Assembly: GCF_042611095.1 (NCBI RefSeq)
Contig: NZ_JBHFPV010000002.1
Span: 558,001-622,000 of the forward strand
DNA from: Meishania litoralis
GTDB lineage: Bacteria > Bacteroidota > Bacteroidia > Flavobacteriales > Flavobacteriaceae
DNA: 64,000 bases
Direction: 5' to 3'
The notes beneath the pieces were generated by a model. That model saw nothing but the letters and a program-made list of their open reading frames with translations. It was not told where the DNA came from and did not search any database. A program made the translations under genes and the position numbers. Positions 8,217 through 16,029 of the stretch are shown piece by piece (position 1 is the stretch's first letter; each line of letters begins with the position of its first letter).

Positions 8217-9257
8217 TCAATTTAAGAGTACGTCGAGCATTGTGCGACTTTTTGCGACGGTCTCTTCCCATTCATTTTGTGGCACCGAATCTTTGGTAAT
8301 CCCGCCCCCGACGTAAATCGTCGCAAAGCCACCACTAAATTCCATACACCTTAGGTTCACAAAAAGGTCTGATTCTTTCTTAAAGTTAAGCTCTCCTAAA
8401 TAACCGGTGTAGAATTTACGTTCGTACCCTTCGTTTTCCATGACGAATTTTTTCGTGGCTGCCAAAGGCATGCCGCACACCGCAGGTGTGGGATGAAGTA
8501 CCTTGATGACCGATGCCAAATTGTGGTTCATTGTACCTGATAACTTTGTGCGCAAGTGCCGAAGGTTTCCTGCGCGTACAGTTTCGGTTTCGGAGATTTC
8601 AAGATTATTTACTTGTTCCTTAAGCGCTGCCGCAATATATTCGGTGACCAATTGTTGTTCCTTCCTTTCTTTTTCGCCCCATGTAGGCGTATTCTCTCCA
8701 TTGTATTTTTGTGTTCCGGCCAAAGACATGGTCGTCAAACGATTACCTTCGGCATGCAACAATTTTTCGGGTGTGGCCCCCATCCACATACCGACTTTTG
8801 GATGGTACCATAGATAACATAAGGCGTTTTCGTACCTATGGATCAAAGACTGTAATATTTCTAAAGGCTTGACCGCACATTTAAAAACAATACTTCTTGA
8901 AAGTACGACTTTTTCAAATGTTCCCTTATTGGTTTCGGTTATGGCCTTTTGCACCAGTTTTATATAGGAGGTTTTGTCTTCCGAATCGATGTTTTCCACC
9001 TTTTTATAAGCTATTGGTGCCGTTTCATAATGTGTCGGATCTTTGAGGATCGTATCCGTTTTTATAAAATAGGAAGGATTGTCGGCATCAAAAGGCGCAA
9101 ATACAAATCCTGTTTCCGAAAAGTCCCTGATCGTGTTCAATTTGGGATCCGCTTGAAAAATGGCCGAGATAAACGATGCTTTGGGCTTTCGGTAAACTAC
9201 AAATGGCAATTGCTTTGAAAGCTGTTGCGCTATCGCCGATAAAAAATCAGGAGTCAT
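8217..9257 (-). CDS. menF: Isochorismate synthase
   Basis: Chorismate-binding enzyme (346 aa) converting chorismate to isochorismate, the committed step to menaquinone (the siderophore-type homologue is EntC). Family marks: KVVLSRSIV, ALCYLWYHPKVGMWMGATPEKLL, the LSGTMNH and HPTPAVCGMPLAATKKFV segments and the C-terminal FVNLRCMEF...YVGGGIT block. ATG start at 9257, 8 bp after the stop of the thioesterase gene. Direct linkage to menD favours menaquinone rather than siderophore use. Confidence 0.94.
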   Translation of the reverse strand: MTPDFLSAIAQQLSKQLPFVVYRKPKASFISAIFQADPKLNTIRDFSETGFVFAPFDADNPSYFIKTDTILKDPTHYETAPIAYKKVENIDSEDKTSYIKLVQKAITETNKGTFEKVVLSRSIVFKCAVKPLEILQSLIHRYENALCYLWYHPKVGMWMGATPEKLLHAEGNRLTTMSLAGTQKYNGENTPTWGEKERKEQQLVTEYIAAALKEQVNNLEISETETVRAGNLRHLRTKLSGTMNHNLASVIKVLHPTPAVCGMPLAATKKFVMENEGYERKFYTGYLGELNFKKESDLFVNLRCMEFSGGFATIYVGGGITKDSVPQNEWEETVAKSRTMLDVLLN

Positions 9258-9265
9258 TCTAAAAC

Positions 9266-9688
9266 CTATTTTTTGGGCAGGGCAATCGTTGTTAGTTTGC
9301 AGATGGATATCAATTCATCTTTGGCATTTCTTAATTTGATATCCCACAATTGGGTCGTACGGCCTTTATGTACTATGGTGGCGGTAGCAAAAACCTCTCC
9401 CTCGCTTACGCTTTTTACATGGTTGGCCGATATCTCGATGCCACGGACAAAAAAATTCTCGGCATCCAAAAAGATATACGATGCCATACTACCGACACTT
9501 TCGGCCAAAGCGACCATGGCACCGCCATGTAAGATCCCATCGGGTTGATGTACTTTAGAATTAACCGGCATTTTGGCCGTCAAGAAATTTTCACCTACAT
9601 CAATATATTCGATCTGCAAGGTCTCCATCATGGTATTCTTGGATGAATCGTTGCAGACCTTTAGAATTTTTTCTTTTAATTCGTTCAC
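9266..9688 (-). CDS. Hotdog-fold thioesterase, probable DHNA-CoA thioesterase (MenI-like)
   Basis: 140-aa single hotdog domain of the PaaI/YdiI type. The catalytic segment reads HQPDGILHGGAMVALAES, with the HGG turn and conserved Glu. The start codon is GTG at 9688. It is the first gene of the menF-menD unit, which suggests hydrolysis of 1,4-dihydroxy-2-naphthoyl-CoA; that assignment rests on context, because PaaI-type thioesterases have varied substrates. A TAATTTTG -7-like box at 9703-9710 (minus strand) could be the operon promoter, though no well-spaced TTG is visible. Confidence 0.82.
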   Translation of the reverse strand: MNELKEKILKVCNDSSKNTMMETLQIEYIDVGENFLTAKMPVNSKVHQPDGILHGGAMVALAESVGSMASYIFLDAENFFVRGIEISANHVKSVSEGEVFATATIVHKGRTTQLWDIKLRNAKDELISICKLTTIALPKK

Positions 9689-9778
9689 GGAAGTATTTTT
9701 TTCAAAATTACGGATATAATATTCCTTCTATGGGAACTTTCAAGAATTTCGCGCTATAGAATATTAAATACCATTAAA

Positions 9779-9797
9779 GCCTTTCTTTACAAAAGGC
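9779..9797 (+). other. Stem-loop immediately before the hydrolase start
   Basis: GCCTTT (9779-9784) pairs with AAAGGC (9792-9797) and is followed by CTTTTG, ending 8 nt before the ATG at 9806. It resembles a weak terminator but no gene ends just upstream on this strand. It might attenuate expression of the hydrolase operon. Confidence 0.35.
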
Positions 9798-9805
9798 CTT
9801 TTGTT

Positions 9806-10450
9806 ATGCATACTACTGAAAAACAAGTGTCGTACCGAACGACCAATACGTACGAGACATTGAACAAAATGTCTGAAAAAACCAAGAATGTCTGGATCGT
9901 ATTTCACGGAATCGGTTTCTTGAGTCGGTATTTTCTCAAGTATTTCGATGAACTTCCCCCAGAAGAGAATTATTTCATTGCCCCCCAGGCCCCTTCAAAG
10001 TACTATCTCAAGAATGAATACCGTCATGTAGGCGCGAGTTGGCTTACCAAAGAAAACACGGCCCTTGAAAAGAAAAATGTATTGGCCTATTTAGATGCCG
10101 TTTTTGAGGTTGAAAAAATTCCCGAAACCTGTAAGCTAATCGTTTTCGGATTTTCACAAGGGGTATCGATTGCAATGCGCTGGGCGGCATATCAAAAACC
10201 GAGGTGTGAACATTTAATACTTTATGCGGGTGGAATACCTACCGAACTGGAGCCAAGTGATTTTGACTTTATAAAAGATTACGGCACCAAGGTAAAGGTG
10301 TTGATCGGCAATCAAGATGAATACATCAACGAAGATAGGCTGCGAGACGAATCGAAAAAAATAGAGCTGCTCTTTAACGGCAAGGCCGAGCAGGTAATTT
10401 ATGAAGGAGGCCATGAAATCAAAAAAGAACTGATAAACGCATTGATATGA
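9806..10450 (+). CDS. Alpha/beta hydrolase, phospholipase/carboxylesterase type
   Basis: 214-aa cytosolic serine hydrolase. An oxyanion-type HGIGF turn occurs near residue 34, the nucleophile elbow is GFSQG (Ser about 116), a probable acid lies in LIGNQDEYI and the catalytic His in YEGGHEI near the end. This layout fits the YpfH/phospholipase-carboxylesterase branch. The substrate cannot be inferred. Its stop overlaps the start of the downstream acetyltransferase by 4 bp (ATGA), so the three genes 9806-11602 likely form one operon. Confidence 0.85.
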   Translation: MHTTEKQVSYRTTNTYETLNKMSEKTKNVWIVFHGIGFLSRYFLKYFDELPPEENYFIAPQAPSKYYLKNEYRHVGASWLTKENTALEKKNVLAYLDAVFEVEKIPETCKLIVFGFSQGVSIAMRWAAYQKPRCEHLILYAGGIPTELEPSDFDFIKDYGTKVKVLIGNQDEYINEDRLRDESKKIELLFNGKAEQVIYEGGHEIKKELINALI

Positions 10451-11025
10451 TCATGGAAGATTTTCCTGAACTTAGAACGGAAAGATTGGTGCTGAACCAA
10501 CCGAAATGGAACGATGTTCCCGTTATCGTTTCACATGCCGACAATATCAAGATCGTTGAAAATACCCGTACTATGCCCCACCCCTACCACGAAGAAGATG
10601 CCATTTCGTGGATCCAAATGGTCAATCAGGGTTTTCAGGATAAAGATCGGTACATATTTGCCGTGCGACTGAATTTAGATGATTCATTTATTGGAGGAAT
10701 TGGCCTAACCCTTGATGTGCAGAACAATAGGGCCGAATTGGGATATTGGATAGCGGAACCTTTTTGGAACCTGGGCTTTGCCACTGAAGCCGTCGAGGCA
10801 ATACTGAAATTCGGATTTGAAACGCTCGGACTCAACAAAATAATCGCCGTCTATCTCACGACGAACAGTGCTTCCGGAAAAGTGATGGTCAAAAACGGAA
10901 TGATCAAAGAGGCTGAACTCATAGACCATGATGTCAAAAGAGACCATACCATTGATGATAATGTTTATGTCTCATTGATCCAATATCGCTTGCTCAAGAA
11001 AGAATACGAATCCTTAAAAAAATAA
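10447..11025 (+). CDS. GNAT family N-acetyltransferase (RimJ/RimL type)
   Basis: 192 aa. Starts with the typical FPELRTERLVLNQP strand, contains FIGGIGLTLD, the RAELGYWIAEPFWNLGFATEAV acetyl-CoA-binding region and LNKIIAVYLTTNSASGKVMVKNGM. This is the Acetyltransf_3 arrangement that modifies amino groups of proteins or small molecules. The ATG at 10447 overlaps the hydrolase stop, indicating translational coupling. The substrate is unknown. Confidence 0.9.
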   Translation: MIMEDFPELRTERLVLNQPKWNDVPVIVSHADNIKIVENTRTMPHPYHEEDAISWIQMVNQGFQDKDRYIFAVRLNLDDSFIGGIGLTLDVQNNRAELGYWIAEPFWNLGFATEAVEAILKFGFETLGLNKIIAVYLTTNSASGKVMVKNGMIKEAELIDHDVKRDHTIDDNVYVSLIQYRLLKKEYESLKK

Positions 11026-11029
11026 GGCT

Positions 11030-11602
11030 ATGGAGCAACAACATGCGATTATCCTTGAAAACGAAAGGGTGAGACTATCACCTTTGACGCTTGATAATTT
11101 TCACCATTTGTACGCTATTGCCGCCCAGGACAAATTGGTGCAATATTCTCCATCTGACATAGCGCATAAAGAAGGGTTGAAAAACTATGTGGAAACTGCC
11201 TTGGAGGGTCAACGTAAAAAGACCGACATTCCCTTTATCATTTTTGACAAGGCTACCGACAGCTTTGCCGGTAGCACGAGGTATATGCACATTCATTGGG
11301 CCAATAAAGTGTTGCATATAGGTTCAACATGGATCGGGCGGGAATTTCAGGGCAGCGGACTAAATGGACAAATGAAAATCTTGATGCTGGATCATGCCTT
11401 CGAAACCATGGGCTTCGAAAAAGTCGAGTTCAGGGTCGATGAACGCAACATGCGATCACGAAAAGCGGTCGAAAAATTGGGGTGCACCCTAGAAGGCATA
11501 CTTCGAAAAGATGTGTACCTATTGGATGGCTTCAAAAGGAACACCTGCTGTTACGGAATTCTAAAGGAGGAATGGCGGCAAATAAAGGCCGGGCGAAGCT
11601 AG
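11030..11602 (+). CDS. GNAT family N-acetyltransferase
   Basis: 190 aa, second acetyltransferase in the operon, starting 4 nt after the previous stop. It has the RimJ/RimL-like pattern NERVRLSPLTLDNF, the GSTWIGREFQGSGLNGQMK acetyl-CoA loop and the FEKVEFRVDERNMRSRKAVEKLGC segment, followed by LEGILRKD. This closely matches proteins annotated only as GNAT family. It is divergent enough from its neighbour that a recent tandem duplication is unlikely. Confidence 0.9.
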   Translation: MEQQHAIILENERVRLSPLTLDNFHHLYAIAAQDKLVQYSPSDIAHKEGLKNYVETALEGQRKKTDIPFIIFDKATDSFAGSTRYMHIHWANKVLHIGSTWIGREFQGSGLNGQMKILMLDHAFETMGFEKVEFRVDERNMRSRKAVEKLGCTLEGILRKDVYLLDGFKRNTCCYGILKEEWRQIKAGRS

Positions 11603-11671
11603 TTAAAGTGAGTTCGATACAACTTACTTGAAATCCTAAACTGGTTTTTAGTAGTTTATGCATTTAGGTCA

Positions 11672-11736
11672 GGTCGAGCGCAGTCGAGACCTCATTCAAG
11701 ATCTCAAATCTTACCTACCTCTCGCCTGCGCTCGAG
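11672..11736. repeat. REP-like inverted element (GAGCGCAG core)
   Basis: TCGAGCGCAGTCGA at 11674-11687 is an inverted copy, with one mismatch, of TCGCCTGCGCTCGA at 11722-11735, separated by 34 bp. Its GC content stands out from the AT-rich spacer around it. Short GC-rich palindromic elements with this core are common between genes in Flavobacteriaceae. A related palindrome occurs at 18831-18855. Confidence 0.6.
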
Positions 11737-11803
11737 GGAACAAATGCCAATTTTATGAATCTTTGACCATAAAAATGCCAAATTTTAAATCGAAATCAAG
11801 TAG

Positions 11804-12733
11804 TTACTCTTCAACAACGAGTTTTTCAGTTTTGTAATAACTGATTTCCCGGGTTTTGTAATCATTTTCGGGTTTTACGATTTGCTTCACCCAATTGGCA
11901 TATTCTGAGCCATCAAATTGGTAGATATACTCTTTTATTTCAACAACTTCCCCGGTCTTGGTTTCGGTTTTTATGAGCATGTTATTTTCGTCGTATGCAT
12001 ACGACATCGAAGCTTCAGGCACGAATTGGTTTGTTTTGGTATCAAAGTAATAGAGTGTTCGATCCTGTAACAGGCCTATACCATTTTTAACTTCCTCAAC
12101 GGCCTTGTTGGGCTGTCCTTCGATAAACTCCTTCGTTAAAACAATGCTATTTTTGCCTTGGTCTTTTCCTTTTTTTTCAGAGGTTCTCACAGATCGCAGA
12201 ACAATGCCGTTGACCTTGATCGTCTTTGTGAACTCTCCTTTGACATTGGTGTACACGATTTCGGTCTCATCACTTCCCTCATTATCGTTACGAAAAACTT
12301 TAATGAGCTTGCCCTCCGCATCGTAATGATATTCATTTTGGCCCAAAAATTCCTTCGAGTACGAAATGATCTTTTCGGTAACCTTACGATTTTCAGTGGT
12401 ATCGATGGTGTAGAAATTGGCGATCGACGTATTTTCGTCAAAAACATCGTCGCGATAAACTTCCGATCTTTTCTCCAAAAGTTCATCTCCTGAATATTTG
12501 TAGTGGGTAACGTCGTAATCTTGATCATTATAGCGGGTCACCGACTTCGTCAATAGGCCATCAATATTGAATTCATACTCCTCTTTGCCATAATGGGTGA
12601 GCACCAAGCACTTTTTCACTTTCCCTTTTAAGTCAAAATCGGACGTTCTGAAAATTTTGATTTCCTGGGATAAAATGAACTGCGGAACGATTGCCGTTAA
12701 TATCAATACCAAATAGGTGTAGTTTTTTACCAT
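11804..12733 (-). CDS. Exported protein with RHS/YD-like strand repeats, unknown function
   Basis: 309 aa with a signal peptide (MVKNYTYLVLILTAIVPQFILSQ). The mature part is a series of short beta-strand units such as KCLVLTHYGKEEYEFN, NEYHYDAEGKLIKVF and MSYAYDENNMLIKTE, resembling the Y-D-xxG-x-L pattern of RHS/YD repeats or MORN-like sheets. No catalytic motif is visible. It is probably periplasmic or surface-exposed. It stands alone between a REP-like element and a divergent metallophosphoesterase gene. Confidence 0.7.
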   Translation of the reverse strand: MVKNYTYLVLILTAIVPQFILSQEIKIFRTSDFDLKGKVKKCLVLTHYGKEEYEFNIDGLLTKSVTRYNDQDYDVTHYKYSGDELLEKRSEVYRDDVFDENTSIANFYTIDTTENRKVTEKIISYSKEFLGQNEYHYDAEGKLIKVFRNDNEGSDETEIVYTNVKGEFTKTIKVNGIVLRSVRTSEKKGKDQGKNSIVLTKEFIEGQPNKAVEEVKNGIGLLQDRTLYYFDTKTNQFVPEASMSYAYDENNMLIKTETKTGEVVEIKEYIYQFDGSEYANWVKQIVKPENDYKTREISYYKTEKLVVEE

Positions 12734-12886
12734 ACCGTAAAATTACTTGTTATTCGATCAATTAGAAACAAAAGGGATGCCAAATCGTCAAACGATCTCT
12801 GTGTTTTAGATGAGTTTGACATGAAATCCCTATTTAAAAAAGACGGTGACGTATCTTTACCTGCTAAAATTCGTAAACCTTCAACG

Positions 12887-13801
12887 ATGCACGTCTATCA
12901 AAAATCAATCTTTCTATTCTTCTTTTTCTTGGTACTCATCGGATGCAATATTAAAAAGAAACAGGTTTCCGAATACACGGGGTTCGAGGTAGGCATTGTG
13001 GCAGACTGTCAATACTGCAACTGTGAAGCAGCGGGGGTTCGCCATTATAGAAAATCACCCGGTCGTTTACGACAGGCCGTGAACACATTCAATGAACGCG
13101 CTTTGGAGTATGCTATCCATTTAGGGGATTTCATCGATAGGAATTTTGAAAGCTATGATTCTGTAACCCCAATATGGAACGGCCTTAAATCGAAAAAATA
13201 CCACGTTCTGGGCAATCATGATTTTAGTGTGGCGGATTCGCTCAAACCCCTGATTTTTGAAAAAATGAATATCAAGGACCGGTACTATAGTGTTGTTAAG
13301 AACGATTGGCGTTTTATCGTTCTCGATGGAAACGACCTTAGCGTTCATGGTGCCTTGACCGAGGATAAAAGACAGCAGACCGATTCATTGTTCAACCATA
13401 TATCGAGCAAAGACATGCCGAATCTGAAGGAATGGAACGGAGGCCTGGGCCATGGGCAATTGGCTTGGATCGAAGATGAATTAAGGTTGGCGACCGAACA
13501 GGGCCAACGCGTAGGCTTTTATTGCCATTTTCCCGCACTGGGTGAAGAACAGGCGCACAATCTCTGGAACTATGAACAGCTTTTGGCCATTATCGATAAA
13601 TACGATTGTGTTAAGTTTTATTTCAACGGCCACAATCATGCCGGTAGCTATGTTCAAAGAAATGGCGTTCATTACCTGAACTTCAAAGGCATGGTCGACA
13701 CAGAAGATTCCTCTTCTTTTGCTACGGTTACATTTTTGAAAGATTCCCTACTCGTAAAAGGCTACGGCCGCGAACCTTCAAGAAGCCTAAAGATCAAATA
13801 G
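12887..13801 (+). CDS. Metallophosphoesterase lipoprotein, ADPRibase-Mn-like
   Basis: 304 aa from the ATG at 12887, chosen because it gives a lipoprotein signal peptide ending LVLIGC. The calcineurin-type metal motifs are ADCQY (where most families have D-x-H), LGDFID, LGNHDF, HFPAL and NGHNHAG. The D-x-Q-Y-C-x-C opening with RHYRKSPGRLRQAV matches the Mn2+-dependent ADP-ribose/CDP-alcohol diphosphatase family. Family knowledge predicts cleavage of nucleotide diphosphates such as ADP-ribose. A lipid-anchored location is unusual for that activity. A frame extending to an ATG at 12821 lacks a signal peptide and is less likely. Confidence 0.8.
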   Translation: MHVYQKSIFLFFFFLVLIGCNIKKKQVSEYTGFEVGIVADCQYCNCEAAGVRHYRKSPGRLRQAVNTFNERALEYAIHLGDFIDRNFESYDSVTPIWNGLKSKKYHVLGNHDFSVADSLKPLIFEKMNIKDRYYSVVKNDWRFIVLDGNDLSVHGALTEDKRQQTDSLFNHISSKDMPNLKEWNGGLGHGQLAWIEDELRLATEQGQRVGFYCHFPALGEEQAHNLWNYEQLLAIIDKYDCVKFYFNGHNHAGSYVQRNGVHYLNFKGMVDTEDSSSFATVTFLKDSLLVKGYGREPSRSLKIK

Positions 13802-13815
13802 AGGAGACCAAAATA

Positions 13816-13845
13816 AAAAAGCACCATTAATGAATGGTGCTTTTT
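13816..13845. terminator. Bidirectional terminator between the phosphoesterase gene and dnaK
   Basis: The arms AAAAAGCACCATT (13816-13828) and AATGGTGCTTTTT (13833-13845) are perfectly complementary with a 4-nt loop. T tracts follow on both strands, so it serves both convergent genes. Confidence 0.9.
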
Positions 13846-13866
13846 GAAATCTAAAGGTTCTCGGAA

Positions 13867-15774
13867 TTATTTCACTTCCTCGAAATCAACGTCTTCGACA
13901 TTGTCGCCTTCGCCACCGGCATCGGCAGTGGCATCACCACCCTCGGGGGCGGCACCGTTCTGCTGGGCTTCGGCCTGGGCCTTGTACATTTCTTCTGACG
14001 CGACCTTCCATGCTTCGTTGATCTTCTCCAAAGCTGTTGTGATCACGGCCAGGTCCTTGCTTTCATAGGCCTTCTTTAGTTCTTCCAGAGCATCTTCTAT
14101 CGGCTTTTTCTTGTCATCCGACAATTTATCGCCAAATTCCTTCAATTGTTTTTCTGTCTGGAAAATCATGCTATCGGCCTCGTTCAGCTTATCGGCCGTT
14201 TCCTTGGCTTTTTTATCAGATTCGGCATTGGCCTCGGCCTCGGCCTTCATCTTTTCGATTTCCTCTTCCGTCAAACCTGAAGAAGCTTCGATACGTATGT
14301 CCTGTGTCTTGTTCGTTGCCTTATCGGTCGCCGAAACCTTAATGATTCCGTTGGCATCGATATCAAAGGTCACTTCGATCTGAGGTGTTCCCCTTGGTGC
14401 GGGAGGAATTCCGTCTAAATGAAATCTTCCTATCGTCTTATTATCTGCTGCCATAGGCCGTTCACCTTGCAAAACATGGATCTCGACCGAAGGCTGGTTA
14501 TCGGCTGCCGTAGAGAATACCTGTGACTTCTTGGTCGGTATCGTGGTATTCGCATCGATCAACTTGGTCATCACGCTACCCATGGTTTCAATACCCAAGG
14601 ATAATGGGGTAACATCCAACAACAATACATCTTTTACGTCTCCAGTAAGCACGCCACCTTGAATCGCCGCACCAACGGCCACTACCTCATCAGGGTTCAC
14701 CCCTTTTGAAGGTTTTTTGCCGAAGAATTTTTCAACGGCTTCCTGTACCGCGGGAATCCTGGTAGAACCTCCCACCAAAATAATCTCGTCGATATCACTT
14801 TTTGAAAGTCCGGCCGATTTCAATGCCGTTTGGCAAGGCTCGATGGTCCTTTTCACCAAGTCTTCGATCAATTGTTCGAACTTTGCCCGTGTCAAGGTAC
14901 GTACCAAGTGTTTGGGCCCGGTGGCCGTAGCGGTCACATAAGGCAGGTTGATCTCGGTCTGCGCCGAAGATGACAATTCTATTTTTGCTTTTTCGGCAGC
15001 TTCACGAAGTCGCTGTAACGCCATGGCATCATCACGAAGGTCGATGCTTTCGTCTTTCTTGAATTCTTCGGCCAACCAATTGATTATTTTCTGGTCTACA
15101 TCGTCACCGCCCAAATGGGTATCGCCATCAGTGGCCAATACTTCGAATACGCCATCGCCCAATTCCAAAATGGAAACATCGTGGGTTCCCCCGCCAAAGT
15201 CAAAGACGACTATTTTTTGATCGGTGTCCTTTTTGTCCATTCCATAGGCCAAAGAGGCCGCTGTAGGCTCATTGATGATTCGCTCAACGGTCAAACCGGC
15301 AATTTCACCAGCTTCTTTGGTGGCCTGTCGCTGTGCATCGTTAAAATAAGCCGGAACCGTAATTACAGCTCTTGAAACATCTTGTCCTAAATAGTCTTCG
15401 GCGGTCTTCTTCATTTTCTGAAGTACCATGGCCGACAACTCTTGAGGCGTATACAAACGCCCGTCAATATCGACCCTTGGCGTATTGTTATCGCCCTTCA
15501 CCACTTTATAGGGAACACGGTCAATTTCGGCCTTACATTCCGAAAATTTATTGCCCATAAACCTTTTGATGGAATAAATCGTTTTTTCAGGATTGGTGAC
15601 CGCCTGTCTTTTTGCAGGATCGCCCACCTTGATCTCACCACCTTCTACAAATGCAATGACCGATGGTGTAGTTCTTTTTCCTTCGGCATTGGGTATTACA
15701 ACGGGCTCGTTACCTTCCATCACGGAAACGCAGCTATTGGTCGTACCCAAATCTATACCTATGATTTTGCTCAT
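13867..15774 (-). CDS. dnaK: Molecular chaperone DnaK (Hsp70)
   Basis: 635 aa, full length. The ATPase domain begins SKIIGIDLGTTNSCVSVMEG and contains AVITVPAYFNDAQRQATKEAG, NEPTAASLAYGMD and the IVFDFGGGT-type phosphate loop (here VVFDFGGGTHDVS). The substrate domain has DVTPLSLGIETMG. The C-terminus is acidic and ends EDVDFEEVK. Together with DnaJ and GrpE (not in this window) it folds and protects proteins. The start is ATG at 15774; an upstream in-frame extension of 27 codons has no family support. A GACA-N3-TGTC palindrome 75 nt upstream is shared with clpB. Confidence 0.99.
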   Translation of the reverse strand: MSKIIGIDLGTTNSCVSVMEGNEPVVIPNAEGKRTTPSVIAFVEGGEIKVGDPAKRQAVTNPEKTIYSIKRFMGNKFSECKAEIDRVPYKVVKGDNNTPRVDIDGRLYTPQELSAMVLQKMKKTAEDYLGQDVSRAVITVPAYFNDAQRQATKEAGEIAGLTVERIINEPTAASLAYGMDKKDTDQKIVVFDFGGGTHDVSILELGDGVFEVLATDGDTHLGGDDVDQKIINWLAEEFKKDESIDLRDDAMALQRLREAAEKAKIELSSSAQTEINLPYVTATATGPKHLVRTLTRAKFEQLIEDLVKRTIEPCQTALKSAGLSKSDIDEIILVGGSTRIPAVQEAVEKFFGKKPSKGVNPDEVVAVGAAIQGGVLTGDVKDVLLLDVTPLSLGIETMGSVMTKLIDANTTIPTKKSQVFSTAADNQPSVEIHVLQGERPMAADNKTIGRFHLDGIPPAPRGTPQIEVTFDIDANGIIKVSATDKATNKTQDIRIEASSGLTEEEIEKMKAEAEANAESDKKAKETADKLNEADSMIFQTEKQLKEFGDKLSDDKKKPIEDALEELKKAYESKDLAVITTALEKINEAWKVASEEMYKAQAEAQQNGAAPEGGDATADAGGEGDNVEDVDFEEVK

Positions 15775-15849
15775 TCTATATGTATTAAATATTAGTGCTT
15801 TTTTTTGTCGGTAGGTAAATGTCAAACAATATGCCAAGCAATGGCGACA

Positions 15850-15862
15850 TGACATGATGTCA
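15850..15862 (-). promoter_or_regulatory. Palindrome upstream of dnaK, candidate heat-shock operator
   Basis: TGACATGATGTCA is a 13-bp palindrome with 6-bp arms, centred at 15856, leaving 75 nt to the dnaK start codon. Its GACA-N3-TGTC core matches the palindrome that lies 73 nt before clpB. No CIRCE element was seen in either region. Confidence 0.5.
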
Positions 15863-16029
15863 TTTATTGTTCCCTAGAGTATTTTTGGGGCCTTCTAAAC
15901 AGCGTTTCCGATACCAAAAAGGAATTTCACCTTCCCTCTTCCTATGTTTATGGCATGGAGCCGGACAAAATGATTTTATTTTCATAATTTACAATGCACT
16001 ATAAACCAAAGTTTAAATTGGTATCTTAA

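Noticed and set aside
13844..15814. Several long antisense open frames across dnaK
   Set aside because: They arise from strong codon bias of a highly expressed gene on the opposite strand; products are Ser/Ala-rich and without family resemblance.
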